Positions 10,136-19,620 are shown, numbered from the stretch's first letter. The stretch is 26,032 nt of DNA from Cyclostephanos tholiformis (GCA_036939975.1 JALLPB010001097.1:1-26032); one strand, 5' to 3'. Notes: generated from the sequence alone by a model not told the origin. Made by a program: numbers and translations.

Positions 10136-13100
10136 TTGCTACTGCAGCCATCTCCTGTAGCCCACCGTCCTCTGTTAATTGTTAATTCACCATTGCCACA
10201 TCACTCTGCCATAGCCAACACAGGTGCTTCCGACCACTACTTCACCACAGCAGCACCAGTTGTCAACAAAAATGCTGTGGCACCATCAACTATGATCTTC
10301 ACCGCCACCGGCAAGAAGCACACTTCCATTGCCTCTGCACAGTTGCCCATTCCCTCCATCCCAACAATCGCTGCACGATTGGGCCACATCATACCAGGCT
10401 TTACAAACAACCTCATCAGCATTGGAAAATTGTGTGATGCGGATTGCATGGCTGAATTCGACAAGCACAACCTCACCATAAGAAACAAACAAGGGGAACC
10501 AATATTGCATGGTACATGTGAGCTACAAGGGTCATGCTTATGGCAAGTAAACATCACACCCCCGCAGGCTTCATCCTCGGCGCCCATGTGCCTGCCAACG
10601 CTAACAATGCCAGCGCCTACAGCTGCACCCATGACTGGCCCAGCAACTCCCCCTCAGTCATCCGCGGCAACCAATACGATGATGCACACACGCGCCTATG
10701 ATCTCCCATCCATCCCTGCCTTGATTGCATTCCTGCATGCCACGGCAGGATACCCCATCAAACAAACGTAGATAGAAGCTGTCAAGCGAGGAGCATACTT
10801 GTCATGGCCGGGACTAACCCCGCAGCTCACTGCATGGTACTGCCCTGACACCGATGAAAACCACCGGGGCCATATGGTGCAACCCCATCAACACATCCGC
10901 TCCACCCAACCATGCACCACCCGTGCGCTTGTGCCTGCAGCACCAGCTACTGCGACTGTGCCAATGTCTGAACCAGCCAATGCCATTGAAATCAACGAGA
11001 TTTTAAGCAACAACTTTTTCACCGATGACACGGGATGCTTTCACCCCCGTTCACACAGCGGCAACCAGTACATCATGGTTGCATTCCATGCACGTTCCAA
11101 TGCCATTTGGTCCAGCCCTTTGCTAATAAAGCGGATTCACATCAAATCCCAGCGTACAAGGCACTCTATGCCCGCCTGGCTAGAGCTAACAATGCCCCAA
11201 CTATGCATGTCATGGATAACGAAGCCAGTGCTGCCCTGCATACAACCATCATGGATAACAGGTGCACCCTCCAACTTGTGCCCCTACATGTCCATTGGTG
11301 CAATGCTGCCAAGCAAGCCATCCGCACATTCAAGGAGCACTTCTTATCCATCCCAGCCGGCATTGCCCCAACCTTCCCTGCCGATTGTTGGGACCTCCTT
11401 CCACCGCATGCCAAGCTCACCTTGAACTTACTCTGCCCCCCAACCAGGCCAACCACTACCTTGGCCTGGGAGGCATTTTTTGGAATGTTCAACTTTCATG
11501 CGACACCATTGGGCCCTGCTGGATGCCACATGCTTATCCACCGAAAACAGACGGTTTGCCCATTATGGGGTTTTTATGCACTGGACAGTTTCTACATCGT
11601 TCCGGCCGTATCACATTACTGCTGCTACACCGTGCTCTCCAAAGATTCGAACACGGTAACAATCAGTGATGCCATCAAATTTTGGCCACACACCCTACTT
11701 GTCCCTGCACCAACAATGGACAACAGGAATGTCAATGCCTTACACAAGATCAACACCACCCTAGCTAAGGCAACAGCGCCACCGTCAACAATGCAACCCA
11801 AAGCCATCCAGGCAATTCGAGACATCATCCACTCCTATGCAACACCTCCAGGGGTGCCTCATACAAAGAACCCTAGCACCAACCAATGCTGCAACACCAT
11901 GGCAGATCTTCAGTTAAAACCTACAAACAGACCCACAACACTTCCAGGGGTGCATCCTACTAACAAACCCAGAAACACTCTGCCAGCTCCTGGAGCGAGC
12001 AATGCCACGCCACAGGATTGGACCCTGGTACCCACATGACCGCGTCATAGACCGACCATCCTCCCAACAGCCCCAATTGCAATGCACATGCGATCACCCA
12101 CACTCCCCTCCTCAAATGCATTTGCGCTCCTCGCAACCTGTGATGATGACAATAGCAATGACAACAATCTCAACCGCCACTCACCCACAGCCCTAGCACT
12201 ACCAGTCCTCGATCCCAACAGCGGTAACACACTCGAGCAATGCCAGTTACAACACCACCCCAAATATAAAGACACATGGAACACCTCCTATGCCAACAAA
12301 TTGGGACAACTTTGCCAAGGAATCGGAAAGGACCCCATGGACCCCACCAAGCAATGCATTACGGGCACCGACACATTTCGCCCCATCCTGATTAATGACA
12401 TCCTCACTGAACCGTACAGATGTCACATACTCCTGCATGGTATGCAAGGTACGACCCCAAAAAGAAAACCCAAACTGCACACGAATCACCATTGGTGGGA
12501 ATCAAATTTGTTACCCGGGCAATACTGTGACTCGCACTGGGTTCTTGGAACACATCAAACTGCAGATTAACAGCATCCTCTCTACACCCGATGCTAAATA
12601 TGCATGTTATGACATCTCCAACTTCTACCTTGGAATGCCTCTTGACCATCCTGAATATGTTTGCATACAACTCTCCACCATCCTTCAAGAATTCATTGAC
12701 AAATATGACCTTACAAAATATGCCCACAACGGATGGATTTTCTTCGAGATTATCAAGGGGGTCTACGGGCTAAAGCAGGCTGGAAAACTGGCAAACGACC
12801 TCCTCACAGAATGACTTGACATGCATGGCTACTTCCAAAGCAAACACACCCCAGGCCTTTTGAAACATAAATGGCATCCTATCTCTTTTGTCCTAATCAT
12901 GGACAACTTTGGCATCAAATACATTGGCACACGATGGACTGGTCCGGCTCCATATTCACGGGCATTGACATCGACTGGAATTACACCAAGCAAATCGCAC
13001 GTTTGGCAATGAAGGGTTATATTGCAGACCTCTTGCTCAAGTATGACCATCCTTGCACAGCCAAGCCCCAACACTCACCACATGCCTAGTTCTATCACAT

Positions 13101-13843
13101 ATGGCACCAAGGAACAACTTCTGCCAGATGAAGACATGAGCTCGCTCCTTGACTCCATGGGCATCAAACAAGTTCAAGGGATTGTTGGCTCACTACTAGT
13201 ATACTATGCACGTGCGGTAGATGACAAACTCCTGGCTATGCTGAGCACCATTAGCTCTCAGCAAGCATGCACTACAGAGAATACTGCGAAAGCTGTCCAT
13301 CAACTTCTAGATTACATTGCAACATACCCAGCGGACGGAGTCACATACTGAGCATCATCCATGGTCCTTGCGGTCCACTCAGATGCAAGCTTCCTGACCA
13401 AATCTGGCTCATGAAGCCACGTGGGAGCGCACATCTTTTTTTCTGAGAATGACCCCATCCCACAATCGAATGGCCCCATCCTTACCATCTCACAGATAAT
13501 CAAGTTTGTCATGGCCTCTGCCGCGGAAGCCGGACTTGTTGCCCTTTATACCACTGCTAGGGAAATGATACCCTTACGTAATGCACTTGAAGAAATGGGA
13601 TGGAAACAACCCAGATCACCGGTGCAGACGGACAACTCCACGGCGGCTGGTTTTCTCAGCAACACTATCATCCAATGACACATCAAAATGATCTGGATGA
13701 AACTTCATTGGCTACACTGTAGAGCCGTGCAAGGTCAATTCCATTTCTACTGGGATAAAGGCAGCACAAACTTGGCCAACTACCATACCAAGCATCATCC
13801 GCCTGCCTACCATCTTGCCCACAGAGCAACCCACGCCGGGTGA
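10136..13843 (+). pseudogene. copia Pol (protease, integrase, reverse transcriptase, RNase H), degenerate
   Basis: Domains in order: the protease core reads ANTGASDHY (10214-10240), where the catalytic Asp is Asn. The integrase has FFTDDTGCF near 11015, VMDNEAS near 11215 and NAAKQAIRTFKEHF (11302-11343), where the usual catalytic Glu is Lys (AAG at 11311). The reverse transcriptase has TRITIGGNQICYPG near 12485-12525, CYDISNFYLG near 12605-12635 and LIMDNFG (12893-12913), where the second Asp of the xDD box is Asn. RNase H has HSDASF, AAEAGLVAL and QTDNSTAAG, and NLANYHTKHH (13769-13798), where an Asp is expected before Tyr. Frames change near 11125, 12410, 12940 and 13085. Stops lie at 10769 (TAG), 12037, 12812, 13349, 13412 and 13676 (all TGA); the natural end is probably 13841 or the LTR border. 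Confidence 0.88.
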
Positions 13844-13873
13844 GTCACCACCTCTGTAGTGTCTGCAGGGGTG

Positions 13874-14079
13874 TGAAGCAAGGTAAGATCCAGCAACCTA
13901 GGCCAGACAATCCAGCAACCTAGGCTAGACGTACCAGGTTGCTTTCTCTTCCCTCACTGACTGTTCCAGCCACTCTACACACTGGTAACAGCACAACATC
14001 ATCACCTTTTCTAGAGTAGTCAAGCATTGCGCTCATAAATCTAAGAGGTAGATTTTATCATCATTGATGCTCTTCTTCA
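13874..14079 (+). repeat. 3' LTR of copia element
   Basis: It starts TGAAGCAAGGTAAGATCC and ends ATGCTCTTCTTCA, the same length as the 5' LTR. At two places the pair reads TG in one copy and CA in the other (8582-8583 with 13908-13909) or CG against TA (near 8659 with 13985), as expected when a CpG decays independently on either strand. Confidence 0.92.
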
Positions 14080-14084
14080 ATCAC
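14080..14084. repeat. Target-site duplication ATCAC (right copy)
   Basis: Exact match to 8543-8547, directly after the terminal CA of the 3' LTR. Confidence 0.9.
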
Positions 14085-14615
14085 ATATGTTCACCATATT
14101 CTTGATAAAATCTGAACTCAAAAGTTTCACAGAGGATGCTACGCATGAAATTTTTATTTCTTTCAGGAACTTATGCTGCTTAGATAGTTTTTGACCTTGG
14201 TTTAATAGCCTCCAATGTCTCATTGACTTCTGGAAGAAACACTTCATTAAGCAATGTAGGCAAGTGCTGCAACATGTGTTCATGTGAATGAAGGGCAATT
14301 CAATTTATTAATGTGACACCATTGCATTGAGATGGAAGCATCATTCGATGAGTGGTGAAATCCACCCAATATTGGGAAGCAACACTTGTGATCACATCAT
14401 GATGTTATCACCCTACAGGATGGTGCAATGGCCTGTCGTGGAACAGTTCCTTGTTTGATTCTATGAGGTGAAGTGTATGCATCAACTTTCCCTGTTCCAT
14501 GACAAATGGCAGTCTTAACACTATTGCCATCAACACAATCATCATCAATGCCAAAAAACCAATCCCATTCTTTCAAAAACATCCCCACAGGGAGGCAATG
14601 ATATGGATAATCTCT
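14080..14615 (-). pseudogene. Upstream half of the reading frame split by the copia insertion
   Basis: Minus strand. A plausible exon begins after an acceptor-like TTCTTTATCACAATTTAG (near 14632-14615) and reads YPYHCLPVGMFLKEWDWFFG (near 14605-14546), then GIDDDCVDGNSVKTAICHG, to a TGA at 14399-14397. Coding-like sequence then continues in a second frame (ASQYWVDFTTHRMMLPSQ near 14380-14330; LPTLLNEVFLPEVNE near 14265-14220) with three stops. A third frame, 14298-14080, is open into the target duplication and on into 8542-8150. Together it looks like one decayed protein gene. I recognise no family. Confidence 0.4.
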
Positions 14616-14693
14616 AAATTGTGATAAAGAACAGAGTGGACGGGGGGATACTGTGATGGACAGGGAATGGGGATATGCAGGAAAGTGGAACCG

Positions 14694-14852
14694 TTGGCTT
14701 TTTTAAATATCAAGAAAAAATATTTGAATTTAAATATTTTAACAGCTTAACCCCTATGGCTGCAGATCTGCAACCACTTTTTTTTTTTTTTTTTTTATTA
14801 TTGGCTTTTTTAAATATCAAGAAAAAATATTTGAATTTAAATATTTGAACAG
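14694..14852. repeat. 52-bp direct repeat flanking a poly(T) segment
   Basis: About 52 bp starting TTGGCTTTTTTAAATATC occurs at 14694-14745 and again, nearly identical, at 14801-14852. Between them are 55 bp holding a 12-bp palindrome (TGCAGATCTGCA, near 14760-14771) and a run of about 20 T. The layout resembles a short poly(A)-tailed insert (minus strand) with a long target duplication, but replication slippage could also give it. Confidence 0.6.
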
Positions 14853-15064
14853 AAAGGATTCTCAATGAGGGAGAAAAGAAATAACCATTCAGGAAATAAT
14901 CAGAGATTTTTTTGGCGGGAAGTCTAGTAGAAAAATGGTGGGAAAATGACCAAAATTTTAGCAAATTGCTACAACGGCCAGGAGTGCCTTGGCAGATTAT
15001 AGAAATTTAATTGGCTCTTAAAAGTGCCAATTATGTAAAACATCTACTATATTATATAATGTCA
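14853..15064. other. AT-rich intergenic sequence
   Basis: No gene. It contains a short hairpin, TAATTGGC/GCCAATTA, near 15009-15034. Confidence 0.35.
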
Positions 15065-15107
15065 TTTTAAATAATTTCTGACACCGATATGAAGGAATTA
15101 TTTAAAA
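15065..15107. repeat. Perfect 12-bp inverted repeat
   Basis: TTTTAAATAATT (15065-15076) and AATTATTTAAAA (15096-15107) are exact reverse complements with a 19-nt loop. It is AT-only, so its significance is modest. Confidence 0.55.
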
Positions 15108-15359
15108 CAACTTTTTTTAAATGCCCTCCATGTGGATGCATAATCGTGTAGTTTCAAGAAACGTCATGTATTTTGCATCATCTTGAGATCATTTGTTCGG
15201 TGATGGTGCTGGATAATCTAAAATAGCTATCTGCAATCATCGCATTCAAATACGTCAATCATTTATAAAGGGGGGCTCCCCACTTTTTCATTTTAAATAA
15301 TATTTTCAGAAGTCAATTATATATAACACACACTCTCATTATGCATAACTCATGTGTTC

Positions 15360-15420
15360 ATCATTTATAACGACCCCTGTATTATTTATAATGATCCCTT
15401 TATTATTTATAATAATGGGG
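15360..15420. repeat. Three tandem 21-bp units
   Basis: Units begin ATCATTTATAACGACCCC, ATTATTTATAATGATCCC and ATTATTTATAATAATGGGG. The first two are full 21-mers and the third ends in a G run. Confidence 0.6.
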
Positions 15421-15431
15421 GGGGGGGGCAC

Positions 15432-15538
15432 TAAAAAGCCAATCATTTTTCCCCACTTTTCTCTATCTATTTTATATAATCAAAAGTGGGGGTTTATATA
15501 TAATGAGATGTTCATGATAGATAATTGGTTTTTTAAAT
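15432..15538. repeat. Nested inverted repeats, possible MITE-like hairpin
   Basis: An outer pair, AAAAAGCCAAT (about 15433) and ATTGGTTTTTT (about 15527), encloses an inner perfect pair CCCCACTTTT (15451-15460) and AAAAGTGGGG (15482-15491). No coding capacity is present. No target duplication was confirmed. Confidence 0.4.
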
Positions 15539-15594
15539 ATTTGGCATAACAGACTTCTGTCAACTGTCTCATCCCAATAATGCCATCACTCTAT

Positions 15595-15739
15595 CATATG
15601 CCCGAATGACATACAAAAACATCTGCCAAGTATTATTTATTTCAATATTGCTAGAGCTAGAAAGTATCGTAAAATCATTCAAAAGATTCAGTCTAACTTC
15701 TGATTTGACTAAGACTTGATGTCTAAAGAACTCATGGCA
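15595..15739 (+). repeat. Left LTR of the short element
   Basis: It begins CATATGCCCGAATGAC where the right copy has TGTATGCTCAGATGAC, so the canonical TG has become CA here. It ends CATGGCA. Confidence 0.65.
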
Positions 15740-15807
15740 TTTTGATCAAAATAAGCAAAGTCTCTCAACCAGATGACAGAACCCAATGATCCTTCAAGTG
15801 AGCTCAG

Positions 15808-16660
15808 ATGGCTCAAAGACATCCTGTGGAACTGATCAGAAATCAGTTCGTGATTCATTCAGAAGTCAAAGAAAACGAGAAAAGACAGATGGATCAGAAT
15901 TCCATCAAGCAGGCCAAGGTGCGAAACATGGCCAAGCGAATCCCTTTTAACTACGAAAACAAGAATTCCAACACAAATGTTCCTCAGATCAGTCTCAAAT
16001 GTACTGATGCTGATAAAAAAGAAAAAAGAAGAATGCCCAATTTTCATGAAAGGAACCCAGAACAAAGTTTTAATCCAGTTGATTAAACAATCATTGTATT
16101 TGGGAATCACTATGAGTGGAAAGACTGAAAAGAAAAGCTTTATTACCAGAACTTTGGACGAGCATTGAAATGTGATTCTAGCAAGAAATGAGAAGGCCTT
16201 ATCAAATCTGTTTAAAACAAAAAGTTCAAGAACTCCAAGAAAGAAGATATCATGGGTGAAGACATCTACAAAGATCAGATCAAGTACCTAGTGGACACTC
16301 CGCAACCAACCAATCTATCAAAGTGGGGCTGATCTACCTCAAGAAAGGAGGAAAGGCAATGACAGAAGAGCAACCACAATGAAAGAAGTCAAGCAGTTCA
16401 TTTGCATGATGATTGATAACGCAAATTGCACCCGAAACAAATGACAGAAAGGCTTCTTAAGAACAAGACAAAAGACAGAACATGAAGAAAGAGAAAGAAC
16501 CCCAAGAGAATGAGAAAGGTGGTTCCAGCAAGTATTACCTCAAGAACCATGATCATGCTTGGAGCAAATGACTAAATAACCCTATTTCAAAGAATTTCTG
16601 TGGCATGTCATACACAGACATCCCAGCAAACAAGAGATATGAGAATATTTTGTAAAGAAT
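15808..16660 (+). pseudogene. Gag-like remnant
   Basis: A 92-codon frame starts at ATG 15808 (charged, Lys/Glu/Asn-rich) and ends at 16086. The sequence then stays coding-like in a second frame (MSGKTEKKSFITRTLDEH near 16110-16165) and in further short pieces with stops. Near 16530-16640 it reads GGSSKYYLKNHDHAWSK, TGA, LNNPISKNFCG. The spacing matches a Gag zinc-knuckle in which the first Cys is now Tyr and the last Cys is a stop. The identification rests mainly on that block and on its position inside an LTR pair. Confidence 0.5.
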
Positions 16661-16863
16661 GCTGAGAAGATGGCAAAAGAAGAAAAGGAAACAAAGAGCC
16701 ACTGTCTTATGATTCAAAAGATGATGCCTAAGGTCACAATTCTTCTGACTTAGATTAGTAATCTACTGATGTTGATGATATTGACTTCTGCAAAGATTAA
16801 AAAGCATGGCATTGGTTGAATTTCTTAAGGACAAGCACTTAAGACAATGGAGGGGGGGAATAT

Positions 16864-17011
16864 TGTATGCTCAGATGACATACAAAAACCTCTGCCAAGT
16901 TTAATTTATTTAAATATCACTAGAGCTAGAAAGTTGAATCATAAAATCATTCTATTAATTCAATCCAACAACTAATCCAACTAAGAGTCCAAGTCTAAAG
17001 AGCTTATGGTA
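16864..17011 (+). repeat. Right LTR of the short element
   Basis: It begins TGTATGCTCAGATGAC directly after the polypurine tract and ends TTATGGTA (CA changed to TA). Confidence 0.65.
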
Positions 17012-17484
17012 ACTCTCATTGACCTGACCCATCCCCACCACACGCTCCTCCAACTGTGCATATATTAGACAGCTGGAAGTATATACCTGGTGAGAGACAT
17101 AACAACATGTTGATCTCTCATGATAATTATGTTTTGGCGCTCTAATAATACTGCTCTGTGCTCCCATATTTCAGTTTCAATCTGTTTGATTGGGCTGGTA
17201 TGAAAAGTATAAGCACACCCCCTTTTTAAAGGAACTATGTCTTCCAGGTGGTCCACTTCACCAATATCACCTTTGACTTAGATTCACATTGCTTTGTGGA
17301 TGTGGATTTGGACCAATGCCCCCAGGAAAAGGCAATAACAAAATAAGACCACAGAAAAATTCATACTTATCCACCCCACTAATAAAACATCATACCCCGA
17401 GAAATTAATTCCTTATATGCAGAGCAATCTTAACTCAAAACTTGAGGATTGCTGCAACGTGTGGAATGACCAGGAAATAGTCTT
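17012..17484. other. Intergenic, 3' flank of the DOMON-b561 gene
   Basis: No coding frame with a family signature. The minus-strand sequence after the TGA stop at 17485-17487 would hold the 3' UTR; an AATAAA-like motif is not clear at a usual distance. Confidence 0.35.
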
Positions 17485-19056
17485 TCAGAGGAATACGTGT
17501 TCTTCCGCGTCGCTCGTTTCAGACATTTCCATTTCCGAATCCATTTTTTTCTCGCTGTTGTCATCGGTGCCGCTACTGCCACCGCTGTTCGATAAAAGAC
17601 GCCATCTGTACAAGATCCCGCCGATAATGACGACGATCCATATCCCCATCCAAGCGACGTATGATCCAACTACCAGGATATAGCTCGAGGTATTGTACCT
17701 CTCGTGGTAAAGTGTCATGCCCTCATGCAACTGCCACGTGCCGAGGAAGAATAGCGATAGGCCAAGACTCTTGTGCAGGAGTTCCCACGCCTGACGTGTC
17801 ATGGATTTTATTGGCATTGTTCCCTGTCGTCCTGCCCCGACGTCAACAGCCTCATTGGCGATCCCGTCCTCGTCCAACACCACGTCCCTCACGTCGTCGT
17901 CATGCGATGACGACGACGGCACGTTCTTTGACGGGCGAAGGATCCCACCGAGCGCCTGATGCAAACATAGGACTAACATGGCAAGTCCCATCCTCGAGTG
18001 ACCGTTATCGAAATGATCGGATCCATCGCGTTTGACGTTCGATACGGCCAAGGAGAAAACGAATATCGTCATCGCGCAAACGAATGTGTTAAATCCCACG
18101 TGTATCCGAAGCCACGTGACGCCCGAAAAAAAGATGTATGACTTATTGATTTTCATCAATCTACTCCCGACGATGCGCGTGGAGGGGGGGGGGGGGGCTA
18201 CTTCTACGTCGCGCAATATCGCCGTTGATATCGCCGCCGGTGCGAGTATCCCCCAAGCGACGAACGCCACGATGCCGTGTACGAGCCACGCGTACCTTGT
18301 CGACGTCGACGACGACACTCCCTCCCCGGACGTCGTCATCGAGGCGCCGGAGGACATCATGATGTCGTTTATGACGTGCGACGACCTCCGATCCGGTCCG
18401 TGATATCCCATTCGCGCCTCGCCGTCCTTCCCGTGCGCCCAGATGAAGGTGATCGGGCCATCGAGTCGTATCTTCGGCACGACCGTGACGTCGACTTCGT
18501 CGTCAGTCTGGGGCGCCATTTCCCAATCCTCGAACGACATCGTGAAATCGATTACCGTCCTCTCATCCACGAAGTCGATGCTCCCTCCCTCAACGATGAC
18601 ATCGAATCCCTCCGTAAGTTCCTCAATCATCGAAACGTCCTTCCCCCCCAAAATGTACGGTCGCGGTTCGGATATGCCAGGCATGCCGATGATCGCGTGA
18701 CTGCCCACCATCTTGCCGTACTCATCGCTAATTCCTAATCCCACCCAGGCATAGCCGTCGTAATCGAGTTGGATCGATATCTTGCATTTCGGGCATGCAT
18801 CTCCCATCCCGACTTCGTCCATATCGTTCCCCTTCATCGTCGGGGGAGGAAGGTGGATCTTGTATCTCATAATTAGGTCCGACGAGAGTCGATGGGTGCT
18901 GCAATATCGTGCATCGCAGTCCGCGGCGGACGTCTTCCTCCTAGTCGTCGTCGTCATCTCACGACGGCCGGGCGGATGGGTCGACGGTGAAGTGCACGAT
19001 GCCGACCTAAGGACGACGAGGAGTGCGACGATGCACCGAGCGAGGAGGTCGTACAT
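17485..19056 (-). CDS. DOMON domain-cytochrome b561 transmembrane protein
   Basis: Predicted membrane electron-transfer protein of the CYBDOM type, 523 residues, intronless. Residues 1-21 are a signal peptide (hydrophobic CIVALLVVL, then Ser-Ala-Ser-Cys). Residues about 50-235 form a DOMON domain (WVGLGIS near 104-110, FTMSFEDWEM near 171-180, FIWAHGKDG near 204-212), expected to bind haem or sugar on the outer or luminal face. Five membrane helices follow at about 255-280, 313-340, 354-372, 423-442 and 457-483. His260 (WLVHG), His319 (RIHVG), His353 (NGHSRMG) and His428 (LLHKSLG) fit the four b561 haem ligands. A Ser/Glu-rich tail of about 35 residues ends the protein. In this family ascorbate or another reductant passes electrons across the membrane. 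A loop between helices 3 and 4 is long and acidic (about 375-420). A C14 run (18184-18197) encodes Pro residues, so frame errors are possible there. Start: the ATG at 19056 gives the signal peptide. Confidence 0.9.
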   Translation of the reverse strand: MYDLLARCIVALLVVLRSASCTSPSTHPPGRREMTTTTRRKTSAADCDARYCSTHRLSSDLIMRYKIHLPPPTMKGNDMDEVGMGDACPKCKISIQLDYDGYAWVGLGISDEYGKMVGSHAIIGMPGISEPRPYILGGKDVSMIEELTEGFDVIVEGGSIDFVDERTVIDFTMSFEDWEMAPQTDDEVDVTVVPKIRLDGPITFIWAHGKDGEARMGYHGPDRRSSHVINDIMMSSGASMTTSGEGVSSSTSTRYAWLVHGIVAFVAWGILAPAAISTAILRDVEVAPPPPSTRIVGSRLMKINKSYIFFSGVTWLRIHVGFNTFVCAMTIFVFSLAVSNVKRDGSDHFDNGHSRMGLAMLVLCLHQALGGILRPSKNVPSSSSHDDDVRDVVLDEDGIANEAVDVGAGRQGTMPIKSMTRQAWELLHKSLGLSLFFLGTWQLHEGMTLYHERYNTSSYILVVGSYVAWMGIWIVVIIGGILYRWRLLSNSGGSSGTDDNSEKKMDSEMEMSETSDAEEHVFL

Positions 19057-19321
19057 CGTATTATTATCGAGCGTGTTTGCGAAGTTTGGGTTTGGGCATT
19101 AGGGCGTCGATAATTCTGGGCAACGGAATGAGGGCGGGATATCGCATTGGTTTGAGTTGGTCAGGCGTAATGGAAAGGGGGGCTGCCCCCCCAATTCTCC
19201 ACACTCCTCTCGCCATCCATGTCCTTGCTCATCATCATCCATCCTCCTTCCTCCTTGCTCCCGATCCATCCCCCTAATAATAAACATGTTAGGATATAAG
19301 AATGATTGATAATTGTATAAG
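19057..19321. other. Upstream region of the DOMON-b561 gene
   Basis: Presumed 5' UTR and core promoter on the minus strand. It contains a poly-C/poly-G patch near 19178-19193. No TATA element that I trust. Confidence 0.35.
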
Positions 19322-19620
19322 TTCCCCGAATGCATTTGGGGACCATGAATGCTCAAATCCCCAAATGCATTTGGGGATTGAGTGAATCCCCAAATGCAAT
19401 CAGGGATCCAGGGATCACTTGACACATCAGGAAACAGGTTCAGTCACTAACCCAAATGCATTTGGAAATTGCATGCTTAAGGGAAATCAGCAAAATGATC
19501 CCCATATGCAAAATTTTCCATATGGGGATGACCAAACGCATTTGGGGATCCCCAAATGCATTCGGATAGGGGCCAAAAAAGTTTGCATATGGTCAACCCC
19601 CGTATTCATTTGGTAATTGT
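19322..19620. repeat. Cluster of palindromes built on AAATGCATTT / CCCCAAATGCATTTGGGG
   Basis: At least six related palindromic sites lie in 300 bp: near 19322-19343, a fully palindromic 18-mer at 19359-19376 (CCCCAAATGCATTTGGGG) extended by ATTCC-type flanks, a half-matching copy near 19386-19405, CCCAAATGCATTTGG near 19451-19465, ATCCCCATATG/CATATGGGGAT near 19498-19529, and GCATTTGGGGATCCCC joined to AAATGC near 19538-19560. Degenerate copies follow to 19620. Centres are not evenly spaced (for example 35 and 29 bp between the first three). The cluster begins about 270 bp upstream of the DOMON-b561 start. Confidence 0.75.

Larger units (their letters stand above)
8548..14079 (+). mobile_element. 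Complete Ty1/copia LTR retrotransposon (5,532 bp), inactive
   Basis: Bounded by two 206-bp LTRs in direct orientation (8548-8753 and 13874-14079), each TG...CA, and flanked by ATCAC on both sides. The internal order is Gag, protease, integrase, reverse transcriptase, RNase H, with integrase before reverse transcriptase, which defines Ty1/copia. By hand alignment the LTRs differ at about 18 of 206 positions with no gap; about 13 are transitions. That indicates an old insertion. A weak purine tract (GCAGGGGTG) precedes the 3' LTR. I could not match the sequence after the 5' LTR (TACCTCTTTAGG) to a familiar tRNA primer site. Gag and Pol carry ten internal stops, four or five frame shifts and altered catalytic residues, so the copy cannot move on its own. 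Confidence 0.93.
15595..17011 (+). mobile_element. Short LTR retrotransposon carrying only gag-like remains
   Basis: Two similar direct repeats of about 145 and 148 bp (15595-15739, 16864-17011) share GACATACAAAAAC, CTAGAGCTAGAAAG and GTCTAAAGA in the same order. Between them are about 1,120 bp. Just before the right repeat is a clear polypurine tract, GGAGGGGGGGAA (16850-16861), followed by TAT and TGTATG, a standard copia PPT-to-LTR junction. ACTCT occurs near 15588 and at 17012 and may be a target duplication, though two bases are unaccounted for at the left. No protease, integrase or reverse transcriptase sequence is present, so the element is internally deleted or non-autonomous. Confidence 0.7.

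Noticed and set aside
8839..13843. UGA read as an amino acid (reassigned code or selenocysteine) to explain many in-frame TGAs
   Set aside because: The DOMON-b561 gene appears to end in TGA and uses TGG for Trp. TGA here replaces mostly Arg positions, and catalytic residues are lost in the same element, so decay is the simpler reading. One TAG is present too.
16955..17256. Two short minus-strand frames beside the right LTR
   Set aside because: They overlap the LTR and each other, and have no domain or conservation signal.
19322..19620. CRISPR array
   Set aside because: The sites are palindromes of varying length with irregular, short spacing and no constant repeat-spacer pattern; the context is eukaryotic.
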